This document shows, one piece after another, positions 35,537 through 43,407 of a stretch of DNA of 61,506 bases (within the stretch, counting starts at the first letter, position 1; each line of letters begins with the position of its first letter). This stretch comes from Ignavibacteriales bacterium (GTDB taxonomy: Bacteria; Bacteroidota; Ignavibacteria; Ignavibacteriales; Ignavibacteriaceae): contig JAGUXE010000236.1 of NCBI GenBank assembly GCA_020061995.1, positions 1 to 61,506 of the forward strand, written 5' to 3'. The translations under genes were made by a program, and so were the position numbers. The notes under the pieces are model-generated. The model was given only the letters and a program-made list of their open reading frames with translations, searched no databases and was not told the DNA's origin.

Positions 35537-38425
35537 TTGGAAGTCTTTAAAATTTCAACAAATAGCATTTCGAACAAAAGCTTTTCGATTAAACTCTATT
35601 CAGTTTTAGCATTTACTATTATTAGTTTAATAATTGCTGCCCTACTTCTTTTCAATATGCAAAAAAAACATGCGAAAGAAGAGAAGTTCAGGGAACTTCT
35701 TTCGATCGCCAGTCTTAAGGAGAGGCAGATAATTCAATGGCGCAGTGAACGGATAGCGGATGGATTATTCTTTTATTCAAATCCTTTCTTCAGAGATTTG
35801 GTAGGAAAATATTCATCTCAAAAATCATCTGTTATGTTAAAAGACATAAGGAATTGGTTATTACCTTTATATAATAATCACGATTATCTCAATATTATTT
35901 TATTCGACGCAACCGGCAGAGAATTATTACGTATGAATCAGAAGGATTCATCACTTAATGATTCTGATATTTTGCGGATTGTAAATACATCTAAGAATGA
36001 GGAGGTAACTTTATCCAATTTAATTCGTGATGAAATATCAAATACAATTTTTATGGATAACGTTGTCCCACTACTCATCGAAAGAAATGGAAAGCAGATA
36101 AAAGTCGGAATATTACTTTTCAGAATTGATCCTGAAATGATTTTATTCCCACTTATTCAAACATGGCCGGTTCAAACAAAAACTGCAGAGACGATTTTGT
36201 TGAGGTTTGTAAACGATTCGCTATTGGTACTCAATGAACTTCGTCATAAAAAAGAAACAGCTCTCCAATTTATTGTAAAGACAGACGACCCAATGTCGAT
36301 CTTTAATCAAAATATTCTTTCTGTTAAAGGTGTTATAGAAGGAAAAGATTATCGTAATGAAGAAGTTCTGGCTGGCATTTCCTCCATTGATGGAACACCA
36401 TGGTATATAATCTCAAAAATAGATATAACTGAAAGTTATGCTATAGTTCAACAAAACGGAATTTACCTCGTAATAATTACCGGATTATTGATACTTGTTA
36501 TTTCATCGGGGTTTTTCCTTTATATTAAAAATCAACAATCAATTTATTTCCGTGAAAAATATAATTTAGAATCTGAAAAGAAAGCGCTTATTCAGCATTA
36601 CGGGTATCTTCATAAATATGCAAATGATATAATAATATTGAGTGATTATAACGGAAATATTATTGACGTTAATGATAAAGCGGTTTCAACATACCTCTAT
36701 TCACAAGAAGAATTTTTAAAATTTACTTTAACTGATCTGCGCTCACCGAATGCACATGCCGAACCTATAATTAAACAAGTTATGAATAGTGAAGCCGGTC
36801 TGATTTTCGAAACAATTCATAAGAAAAAAGACGGAACTACTTTTTATGTTGAATTAAGTTCAAGGTTAATCCTTATCGAAGGTGTTCATTATATACAGGC
36901 AATAATAAGAGATGTAACTGAACGTAAAGAGGCAGAAAAGCAATTATTTAATGTTAATAACTATTTGACTACACTTATAGATTCTTCTCCGATTGCTATT
37001 TATGATATTGATGGAGAGGGGAGAATAAAATCAATTTGGAATAAAAGTGCTGAGAAAATTTTCGGTTGGAAAAAAGAAGAATTATTAGGGAAGAGACTTC
37101 CCAGTATTGAAGCAGATAATTGGAGTGAATTTGAAAAATTAAAAGTTCATGTGCAAACCGGTGAGGTTATCTCAAACATTGAAGTTGAACGAATACGAAA
37201 AAATGGTGAGAAATTCTTTATTAGTCTTTTCGTTGCTCCAATTTTTAACGAGACTAAACAAGTTGTAGGCGCGATAAGTATGGCTTCTGATATAACAAAA
37301 AAACGTGAAGCTGAAAAGGCGTTATCCGAAAGCGAAAAAAAATATCGCGATATTTTTCAAAATAGTCCTAATGCTATGTGGGTTTGTGATTTTGAGAACA
37401 ACAATTTCCTTGAAGTCAATAACGCTGCAATTGAACGTTATGGTTATACTAAAGACGAATTTCTCAAGATGAAATTTGATGATATTATCATAGGGAGAGT
37501 AGACGAACAAAGTCATATTAGGGAGGATAATAAAATTTTACAAAAACATCGGACTAAGTCGAATGAATCGCTTAATGTTGAAGTTTATACACATTCAATT
37601 GACTACGAAGGAAAGAATGCTCAATTAGCATTAGTGCATGATGTAACTATTCAAAAACAGACTGAAGCCCAGTTACGCACTCTAACTTTGGAACTTGAAG
37701 AAAGAGTTAAGGAGAGAACTCTCCTACTGGAGGAAGCTAATAAAGAACTCGAATCATTCTCATATTCTATTTCACATGATTTGCGTGCCCCATTGAGGCA
37801 TATAAATAGTTTTCTTGAGTTGGCTAAATTAAAACTTCCTGCAGATATGACAAGTGAAACATTAAATTATATTAACATAGTATCAGAAGCAGCTAATCGT
37901 ATGTCAATGATGATTGATGAACTGCTTGATTTTTCGAGGAAAAATAAATCCGAAATCGTGAAGTCGGAATTCTCGATGAATGAAGTAGTTGAAAAAGTTT
38001 TACTTGAAATGAAACCGGATTTACAAAACAAAAATATTCAATTTGAGATTGCTCAATTACCAATAGTCTTTGCTGACTATAAAATGATTAAAACACTTAC
38101 TTACAATTTAATTGAGAATGCAGTGAAATTTTCTTCAAAAAAAGAAACTCCGAAAATTGTAATAGGTACCAGGGAAGAAGATAAGAACGAGCATTTAATT
38201 TTCATTGCTGATAACGGTGTCGGGTTTAATCCGATTTATAAAGACAAACTTTTCGGTGTTTTTAAAAGATTACATAAAGCAGAGGAGTTTGAAGGTATCG
38301 GCATCGGTTTAGCAAATGTTCAAAGGATTATTACACGACACGGCGGAAGAGTCTGGGCTGAAAGTAAGTTAGGGGAGGGAGCGACTTTCTATTTTACTCT
38401 TCCGATTATTAACAAAGTAATTTAA
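35537..38425 (+). CDS. Membrane sensor histidine kinase with three PAS domains
   Basis: A 962-residue sensor. The start is TTG at 35537, because GGAGG (35527-35531) sits 5 nt before it; an in-frame TTG 18 nt earlier lacks such a site. TM1 about 20-41; an extracytoplasmic region about 42-303 (CHASE/cache-like, with NIILFDATGRELLRM); TM2 about 306-330; PAS domains about 353-471, 473-591 and 595-711; a coiled coil; HisKA with the His in SYSISHDLRAPLRHI (about 747); and HATPase with NLIENAVKFS, DNGVGF and GIGIGLANV. No receiver is fused. The kinase core is the bacteriophytochrome-like subclass. Confidence 0.93.
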   Translation: MEVFKISTNSISNKSFSIKLYSVLAFTIISLIIAALLLFNMQKKHAKEEKFRELLSIASLKERQIIQWRSERIADGLFFYSNPFFRDLVGKYSSQKSSVMLKDIRNWLLPLYNNHDYLNIILFDATGRELLRMNQKDSSLNDSDILRIVNTSKNEEVTLSNLIRDEISNTIFMDNVVPLLIERNGKQIKVGILLFRIDPEMILFPLIQTWPVQTKTAETILLRFVNDSLLVLNELRHKKETALQFIVKTDDPMSIFNQNILSVKGVIEGKDYRNEEVLAGISSIDGTPWYIISKIDITESYAIVQQNGIYLVIITGLLILVISSGFFLYIKNQQSIYFREKYNLESEKKALIQHYGYLHKYANDIIILSDYNGNIIDVNDKAVSTYLYSQEEFLKFTLTDLRSPNAHAEPIIKQVMNSEAGLIFETIHKKKDGTTFYVELSSRLILIEGVHYIQAIIRDVTERKEAEKQLFNVNNYLTTLIDSSPIAIYDIDGEGRIKSIWNKSAEKIFGWKKEELLGKRLPSIEADNWSEFEKLKVHVQTGEVISNIEVERIRKNGEKFFISLFVAPIFNETKQVVGAISMASDITKKREAEKALSESEKKYRDIFQNSPNAMWVCDFENNNFLEVNNAAIERYGYTKDEFLKMKFDDIIIGRVDEQSHIREDNKILQKHRTKSNESLNVEVYTHSIDYEGKNAQLALVHDVTIQKQTEAQLRTLTLELEERVKERTLLLEEANKELESFSYSISHDLRAPLRHINSFLELAKLKLPADMTSETLNYINIVSEAANRMSMMIDELLDFSRKNKSEIVKSEFSMNEVVEKVLLEMKPDLQNKNIQFEIAQLPIVFADYKMIKTLTYNLIENAVKFSSKKETPKIVIGTREEDKNEHLIFIADNGVGFNPIYKDKLFGVFKRLHKAEEFEGIGIGLANVQRIITRHGGRVWAESKLGEGATFYFTLPIINKVI

Positions 38426-38436
38426 TGTCCTATTAA

Positions 38437-38919
38437 TTAAATAGCTGCAAAAGCTTTAAGTGATTTTTCGTTCAATCTGAAAATACTCCACCCATCCATT
38501 GAAACAGCACCGATACTTTTGTAGAAATCGATAGCAGGAGTGTTCCAATCGAGAACTGTCCATTCCATCCGTCCGCAATTTTTCTCAATTGCTAACTTTG
38601 CAAGATGTTGCAATAATATTTTTCCAAATCCTTTTCCTCTATACTCCGGTTTTACAAATAAATCTTCGAGATAAAGCCCATTTCGACCCACGAATGTAGA
38701 AAAGTTGTAGAAATAGACTGCGTAAGCTATTGGCACTTCGTCGAGATAACCAAAAACGACTTCAGCTTTTGCTTCTTCACCAAACACAGATTCTATCAAT
38801 ATCTCTTCAGTAACAGTCAGTGTGTCTGATAACTTTTCGTATTCCGCAATCATTTTAATAAAATTAAGTATTAGCGGAACATCGTTGATTGTGGCTTTTC
38901 TAATCTCAAAATTTTCCAT
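38437..38919 (-). CDS. GNAT N-acetyltransferase
   Basis: A 160-residue acetyltransferase. The acetyl-CoA loop is PEYRGKGFGKILL (Q/RxxGxG/A, about 92-104), and ENCGRMEWTVLDWNTPAIDFYKSIGA is the conserved strand-4/helix-4 region (residue pattern of the spermidine/spermine N-acetyltransferase-like branch). The substrate is probably an amine or amino acid, but cannot be fixed. A terminator-like hairpin with a T tract lies 12 nt before its ATG; AAGGGA immediately upstream may serve as the ribosome site. Confidence 0.85.
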   Translation of the reverse strand: MENFEIRKATINDVPLILNFIKMIAEYEKLSDTLTVTEEILIESVFGEEAKAEVVFGYLDEVPIAYAVYFYNFSTFVGRNGLYLEDLFVKPEYRGKGFGKILLQHLAKLAIEKNCGRMEWTVLDWNTPAIDFYKSIGAVSMDGWSIFRLNEKSLKAFAAI

Positions 38920-38930
38920 ATATCCCTTAA

Positions 38931-38962
38931 TAAAAAATCAGCACAGAAAATTCCATGCTGAT
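38931..38962 (-). terminator. Terminator after the phosphohexomutase, abutting the GNAT start
   Basis: On the minus strand ATCAGCA/TGCTGAT arms (38962-38956 with 38943-38937) and a 12-nt loop are followed by TTTTT. It lies 27 nt after the mutase stop and ends 12 nt before the GNAT ATG. Confidence 0.7.
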
Positions 38963-38988
38963 GTAATAAAATTATTCTAAATAACTAT

Positions 38989-40335
38989 TTATCCTCTGAT
39001 GATGTTTAATAACTCTTTGGTTTTTTCTTTCATTAAATCTTCATCTAATCTGCTCTCAACATTTAATCGTAAAATCGGTTCAGTATTTGACATTCTTAAA
39101 TTAAATCGCCAATCGCTGAATTCAATACTAACACCGTCTACATAGTCGATTATACCATCGCTGTAAAGCTTTTCTATTTCTTTAATCTTTCCGGCGGGGT
39201 CGGTAATTGTTGAATTAATTTCTCCTGAGCAAGGATAATTTTTCATCATTTGTCCTACTAATTCAGAAAGAGAAAGATTCTCTTCCGACATTAATTGAAG
39301 AACAAGTAAGAAGGGGATAACACCGCTGTCAGAGTAAGCATTGTCTCGGAAGTAGTGATGAGCAGACATCTCACCCCCGTAAATTGCATTTACTTCACGC
39401 ATCTTTTCTTTTATAAAAGCATGACCACTCTTTGACTGAACAGTTTGCCCGTTTGCAGCATTTACAACTTCAATTGTATTCCATGTTAATCGTGGATCGT
39501 GTATAATTTTTTCTCCAGGGTTAGTTTTGAGAATTGATTTTGCAAGCAATCCAACTATATAATAACCCTCAATAAAATTTCCGTTTTCATCAAAGAAGAA
39601 ACAACGGTCATAATCACCATCCCATGCAACCCCGAGATCAGCTTTGTGTTTTATAACTGCTTCAATTGTGGGGATCCGGCTTTCTTCAAGCATTGGATTA
39701 GGAACGCCGTTGGGGAATGAAGAATCGGGTTCAAAATAAACTTTGATCATATTGATTGGTAAAATTGATTCCAATCTGTTAAGAATTGGACCTATGCATC
39801 CGTTCCCGGCATTCACTACTACGTTAAGCGGTTTTACTTTTTTAACATCATAGAATTTATTAAGATTCGCAATAAAATCTTCAGTAATATCTAAATTAGA
39901 AACTTTTCCTTTATTAATACCTAGTGGCTCAAAGTCATTTTGAAGAATGAATTTTTCAATTGTATTCAAACCGGAATCATAACTAATCGGAACGGAATTT
40001 TTCTTAACGAATTTCATTCCGTTATATTCAGGTGGATTATGACTAGCAGTGATCATTATACCGCCGTCTGTATCAAGAAATGAAGTTGCAAAATAAATCA
40101 TTTCTGTACCACATAAACCAATATCAATAACATCAACACCGCTATCAATAAAACCATTTGTTAGGGCTGTTGATATTGCTTCAGATGAGACACGGACATC
40201 ATGCCCGATTACTACAGTTTTACATCCGGTTAATTTTTTAAAACCTTTTGCAATATTATAGGCCAAATCTTCATTTAATTCGAAAGGGACTTTCCCTCTT
40301 ATGTCGTAAGCTTTAAAACAGGCTATCTTATCCAT
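38989..40335 (-). CDS. Phosphomannomutase/phosphoglucomutase
   Basis: A 448-residue alpha-D-phosphohexomutase interconverting hexose 1- and 6-phosphates for glycolysis and cell-envelope sugars. Phosphoserine loop TASHNP with Ser98; Mg site DGDYDRC (about 236-242); sugar-binding GGEMSAHHYF (about 313-322); and the C-terminal phosphate-binding RMSNTEPILRLNVE. All four domains are complete. ManB/CpsG-type annotation is usual, but the sequence cannot separate mannose from glucose preference. It has its own Bacteroidota-type promoter. The nucleotidyltransferase at 53577 could use its product. Confidence 0.93.
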   Translation of the reverse strand: MDKIACFKAYDIRGKVPFELNEDLAYNIAKGFKKLTGCKTVVIGHDVRVSSEAISTALTNGFIDSGVDVIDIGLCGTEMIYFATSFLDTDGGIMITASHNPPEYNGMKFVKKNSVPISYDSGLNTIEKFILQNDFEPLGINKGKVSNLDITEDFIANLNKFYDVKKVKPLNVVVNAGNGCIGPILNRLESILPINMIKVYFEPDSSFPNGVPNPMLEESRIPTIEAVIKHKADLGVAWDGDYDRCFFFDENGNFIEGYYIVGLLAKSILKTNPGEKIIHDPRLTWNTIEVVNAANGQTVQSKSGHAFIKEKMREVNAIYGGEMSAHHYFRDNAYSDSGVIPFLLVLQLMSEENLSLSELVGQMMKNYPCSGEINSTITDPAGKIKEIEKLYSDGIIDYVDGVSIEFSDWRFNLRMSNTEPILRLNVESRLDEDLMKEKTKELLNIIRG

Positions 40336-40379
40336 TTAATTTCCTTTTCTTTGAATAATAAAGATTACATTAGATGGTT

Positions 40380-40411
40380 CAAAAATATTACTGAATAAAT
40401 ACTATTCCAAA
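40380..40411 (-). promoter_or_regulatory. Bacteroidota-type promoter of the phosphohexomutase gene
   Basis: On the minus strand TTTG (40411-40408), a 20-nt spacer and TATTTTTG (40387-40380) fully match TTTG-N19/21-TAnnTTTG. Transcription would start near 40373, giving a leader of about 38 nt. Confidence 0.6.
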
Positions 40412-40486
40412 TTATAAAATTTTACATTGGCAATTAGAAATCGAATGCAAGTCATTAATAATTTTTATTGAGAGAAAAATTTTTCA

Positions 40487-40518
40487 TTGGATATTTTAGC
40501 TGTAAGAATGTATGTTTG
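40487..40518 (+). promoter_or_regulatory. Bacteroidota-type promoter of the small zinc-ribbon gene
   Basis: TTG (40487-40489), a 21-nt spacer and TATGTTTG (40511-40518). Predicted transcription start near 40525, only a few bases before a strong GGAGG (40533-40537). Confidence 0.6.
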
Positions 40519-40567
40519 TCATCAATGAAAATGGAGGAAAAATATCGCACGTATTGATACTACTAAA

Positions 40568-40852
40568 ATGCATTTTACAAAATGTAATAATGTGAAATGC
40601 AACCACATATTTCTTATTGACCCCGAAGAAAAACCGGGAGATCTCGGGTTCCTTTGTCCCGAGTGCAGTTACAAAACTACAACATCACACGTTGTGCAAT
40701 GTTCTAGTTGCCATACCGTTCTCAATTTTGTTCGTGCAGCAGTTCACGAAGAGAAAGTAGTTTTCACAATTGATAAATGTTCCCATTGTTACGGTACAAT
40801 CGAAGATGAATGGGAAATAGAGCCAATCTATCAATCCGATTCTTATATTTGA
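40568..40852 (+). CDS. Small double zinc-ribbon protein, possibly starting upstream at ATC 40544
   Basis: A 94-residue cytoplasmic protein with four cysteine pairs or near-pairs: CNNVKC, CPEC, CSSC and CSHC, enough for two zinc ribbons. I do not recognise a named family. The first ATG is at 40568, but the only Shine-Dalgarno (GGAGG at 40533-40537) is 30 nt upstream of it. An in-frame ATC at 40544, 6 nt after that GGAGG, would give MARIDTTK before the annotated Met. Either the true start is this ATC, or the ribosome site is unusually distant. A strong terminator follows. Possible roles are RNA binding or transcription-associated. Confidence 0.7.
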   Translation: MHFTKCNNVKCNHIFLIDPEEKPGDLGFLCPECSYKTTTSHVVQCSSCHTVLNFVRAAVHEEKVVFTIDKCSHCYGTIEDEWEIEPIYQSDSYI

Positions 40853-40881
40853 TTGTTTCTTAACAGCTCCTCAGAGAAATT

Positions 40882-40920
40882 AAAAATCCACCTTGCTTAT
40901 TCGCCTGGTGGATTTTTTTT
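40882..40920 (+). terminator. Intrinsic terminator after the zinc-ribbon gene
   Basis: An 11-bp stem AAAAATCCACC (40882-40892) with GGTGGATTTTT (40907-40917), 14-nt loop, continuing into T8. Confidence 0.9.
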
Positions 40921-41090
40921 ATCTTTTCGAATTTTGGCTTTTGACGGAGAGTAACCAAAACAAATTAGCTCTCAAAAAGATTTCCAACAATTAAAATAAC
41001 CCGCTTATCCATTTCAACTTGAAACAATTATCCTAATGTTGTAAATTATCCCACTTTTTAATTAATTATCTATAAATTCAAGAGGGAACA

Positions 41091-43280
41091 ATGAATCTTT
41101 TAAACCTCAATATGATCAAAAGAATAGCACTTGTTGCTATGGCAGTTTGGGTAGTCGGATGTTCTTCAACTTCTTATGTTGAAAATTATAAAACATCAAG
41201 TACAGCTGCGGTTAGTGCGGATTGGATTAAGCTCGATACGGTTAAGGCAGGGAAATTCGATACCGGTAAAATGTGGACTTTCGATTTTCCACCGAAAGAT
41301 TATTTCAAAGAAGAATACAAATTTAATGCTACAGACGAATGGCTTGATAATGTGAGAATGTCGGCACTTCGTTTTGCTAATTATTGTTCAGCTTCTTTTG
41401 TTTCAGAAGATGGGTTGGTTATGACTAATCATCATTGCGGAAGACAAAGCATTACAGAAGTTAGTTCGGAAATGGAAGATCTCCCTAAAAACGGTTTCTT
41501 TGCAGAGAAACTCGAAGATGAAAGAAAAGTTGCAGGGCTTTTTGTCGATCAATTAGTTTCAATTAAAGATGTAACAAAAGAAATCCAGGCTGTTATTGAT
41601 ACTTGCAAAAATGATTCAGATAAACCGGCAGCTAAAGCTGCAAAAGCTAAAGAGCTTGAATCTAGTTTGAATAAAGAGACTGGTAATAAGGGAAGTGTAA
41701 TTACCCTTTATAATGGTGGTCGTTATTCATTATACGAGTACAAAACTTATAAAGATGTAAGATTAGTTTTTGCTCCTGAAACTCAATTAGGATTTTTTGG
41801 CGGAGATCCTGATAATTTTACTTTTCCCCGTTATGCTTTGGATTTTACTTTCTTCCGTGTATATGATGATGAAGGAAAACCACTTAAAACCAAAAACTAT
41901 TATAAATGGAGTCCTAACGGTGCTGCTCCAGGTGAACCTGTATTTGTCGTAGGAAACCCGGGCTCAACAAACAGATTGTTCACAGTAGCTCAACTTGAAT
42001 ATCAGAGAGATGTAAGTCATCCTGTTACACTAGCTATGCTAAACGGACTTGTTCATGTTTATGAAGAGTATCTTAATGAACATCCTGAAAAGAAATTTGA
42101 ATTGCAGGACAATCTTTTCAGCTATGCAAATAGTCAAAAAGCTTATGGCGGAATTTTGGCCGGTTTGCGTGACCCATATTTAATGCAGAAAAAACGTGAT
42201 TTTGAAAAGAATTTCAAAGCAGCAATTTTTGCAAAAGAAAATTTGAAAAATAACTATGGTCACTTGTGGGATAGAATTGCAGAGACAAGAAAAGAATTGT
42301 CAGAAATTTCATGGAAGAGTGCTGCCTATCAAATCAATCCAAGATCTTCATCAGCTTATTTTATGGTCGCTACTAATTTAGTTAGTCTTGCAAAACAATT
42401 ACAATTACCCGAAGATCAGAGAGATGCCAAATATAAAGGTGAGATGCTTGATTCAACAATCTCAAAATTATTCCCCAAAAAATTTAATGCCGAGCTTAGT
42501 TATAAACTTTTAGCATTTAATTTAGATTTCTTCGGAATGCTTCTTGGTGAGAATGATCCTCTCGTTACAGCTTTAACAAACGGAAAAAAAGGAAAAGCAG
42601 CTGCTGACTATGCACTTTCAAAATCAGTTGTAAAAAATGCTGAATCGGTTATTGCAGTTGCAAAAAAAGGGGCTGATGCAATATTGAATTCAGGTGATCC
42701 GTTAATCAACTATGTTGCTAAAACTCAGGATGCCGGTAAAGAATTACAAATGAAAGCTCGTGAAATATCAGTTCGTGAAGCTTCGTTTGTTCAGCTACTT
42801 GGAAGAGCAGTTTACGATGTTTATGGAACTTCAATTCCACCTGATGCAACTTTTTCGCTTCGTATTGCTGATGGAGTTGTAGATGGTTATAAGTATAACG
42901 GAACAGTTGCTCCACCTGTAACAACATTTTATGGATTGTATGACAGATTTTATTCATACAAGGGGAGCGAAGAATGGGATTTACCTCAAAGATGGCAAAA
43001 TCCACCTGCAGAATTTGATCTTGCAACACCTGTGAATTTTGTTTCAACAAATGATATTATCGGTGGAAACTCCGGAAGCCCTGTTATTAACAAGAATGCA
43101 GAAGTTGTCGGTTTAGCTTTTGACGGAAACATTGAGAGTCTACCGGGTCAATTTATTTTCCATACTGAAGCTAACAGAACTGTTTCTGTCCACTCTGCCG
43201 GTATGCTTGAAGCTATTCAAGATCTTTATCAGGCTAAAAGAATTAGTAACGAATTGAAGAACGGAAAAATTACTGAGTAA
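41091..43280 (+). CDS. S46 family dipeptidyl-peptidase, DPP7-like lipoprotein
   Basis: A 729-residue exported serine dipeptidyl-peptidase that releases dipeptides from oligopeptide N-termini. A lipobox, WVVGC, puts Cys24 as the lipidated residue, so it is anchored to a membrane, whereas Porphyromonas DPP7/11 are often soluble. Catalytic signatures are SEDGLVMTNHHCG (His114/115) and IIGGNSGSPV (Ser661). Residue 679, 18 after the serine, is Gly (LAFDGN), which by analogy with DPP7 (Gly) versus DPP11 (Arg) predicts preference for hydrophobic rather than acidic P1 residues. Next to the S9 peptidase, it supports peptide scavenging. Confidence 0.93.
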   Translation: MNLLNLNMIKRIALVAMAVWVVGCSSTSYVENYKTSSTAAVSADWIKLDTVKAGKFDTGKMWTFDFPPKDYFKEEYKFNATDEWLDNVRMSALRFANYCSASFVSEDGLVMTNHHCGRQSITEVSSEMEDLPKNGFFAEKLEDERKVAGLFVDQLVSIKDVTKEIQAVIDTCKNDSDKPAAKAAKAKELESSLNKETGNKGSVITLYNGGRYSLYEYKTYKDVRLVFAPETQLGFFGGDPDNFTFPRYALDFTFFRVYDDEGKPLKTKNYYKWSPNGAAPGEPVFVVGNPGSTNRLFTVAQLEYQRDVSHPVTLAMLNGLVHVYEEYLNEHPEKKFELQDNLFSYANSQKAYGGILAGLRDPYLMQKKRDFEKNFKAAIFAKENLKNNYGHLWDRIAETRKELSEISWKSAAYQINPRSSSAYFMVATNLVSLAKQLQLPEDQRDAKYKGEMLDSTISKLFPKKFNAELSYKLLAFNLDFFGMLLGENDPLVTALTNGKKGKAAADYALSKSVVKNAESVIAVAKKGADAILNSGDPLINYVAKTQDAGKELQMKAREISVREASFVQLLGRAVYDVYGTSIPPDATFSLRIADGVVDGYKYNGTVAPPVTTFYGLYDRFYSYKGSEEWDLPQRWQNPPAEFDLATPVNFVSTNDIIGGNSGSPVINKNAEVVGLAFDGNIESLPGQFIFHTEANRTVSVHSAGMLEAIQDLYQAKRISNELKNGKITE

Positions 43281-43348
43281 GAATATTAGTATTTTCGGAA
43301 AATACCTTTCTAATTTTGTTCAAATCTGAAAAAATTACTTAAAGTAAA

Positions 43349-43378
43349 GAAGCCGTTCAACTGGACGGCTTCTTTTTT
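43349..43378 (+). terminator. Intrinsic terminator between the S46 and S9 peptidase genes
   Basis: Stem GAAGCCGTTC (43349-43358) with GGACGGCTTC (43363-43372), one G-T wobble, 4-nt loop, then T6. It separates the two peptidase genes, so they are not a simple single operon. Confidence 0.9.
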
Positions 43379-43407
43379 ATCTATCAAATAATTCATTAGG
43401 AGGAAAG

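Noticed and set aside
43311..43318. TAATTTTG, matching the -7 box, upstream of the S9 peptidase gene
   Set aside because: No -33 element, and a strong terminator (43349-43378) lies between it and the gene start.
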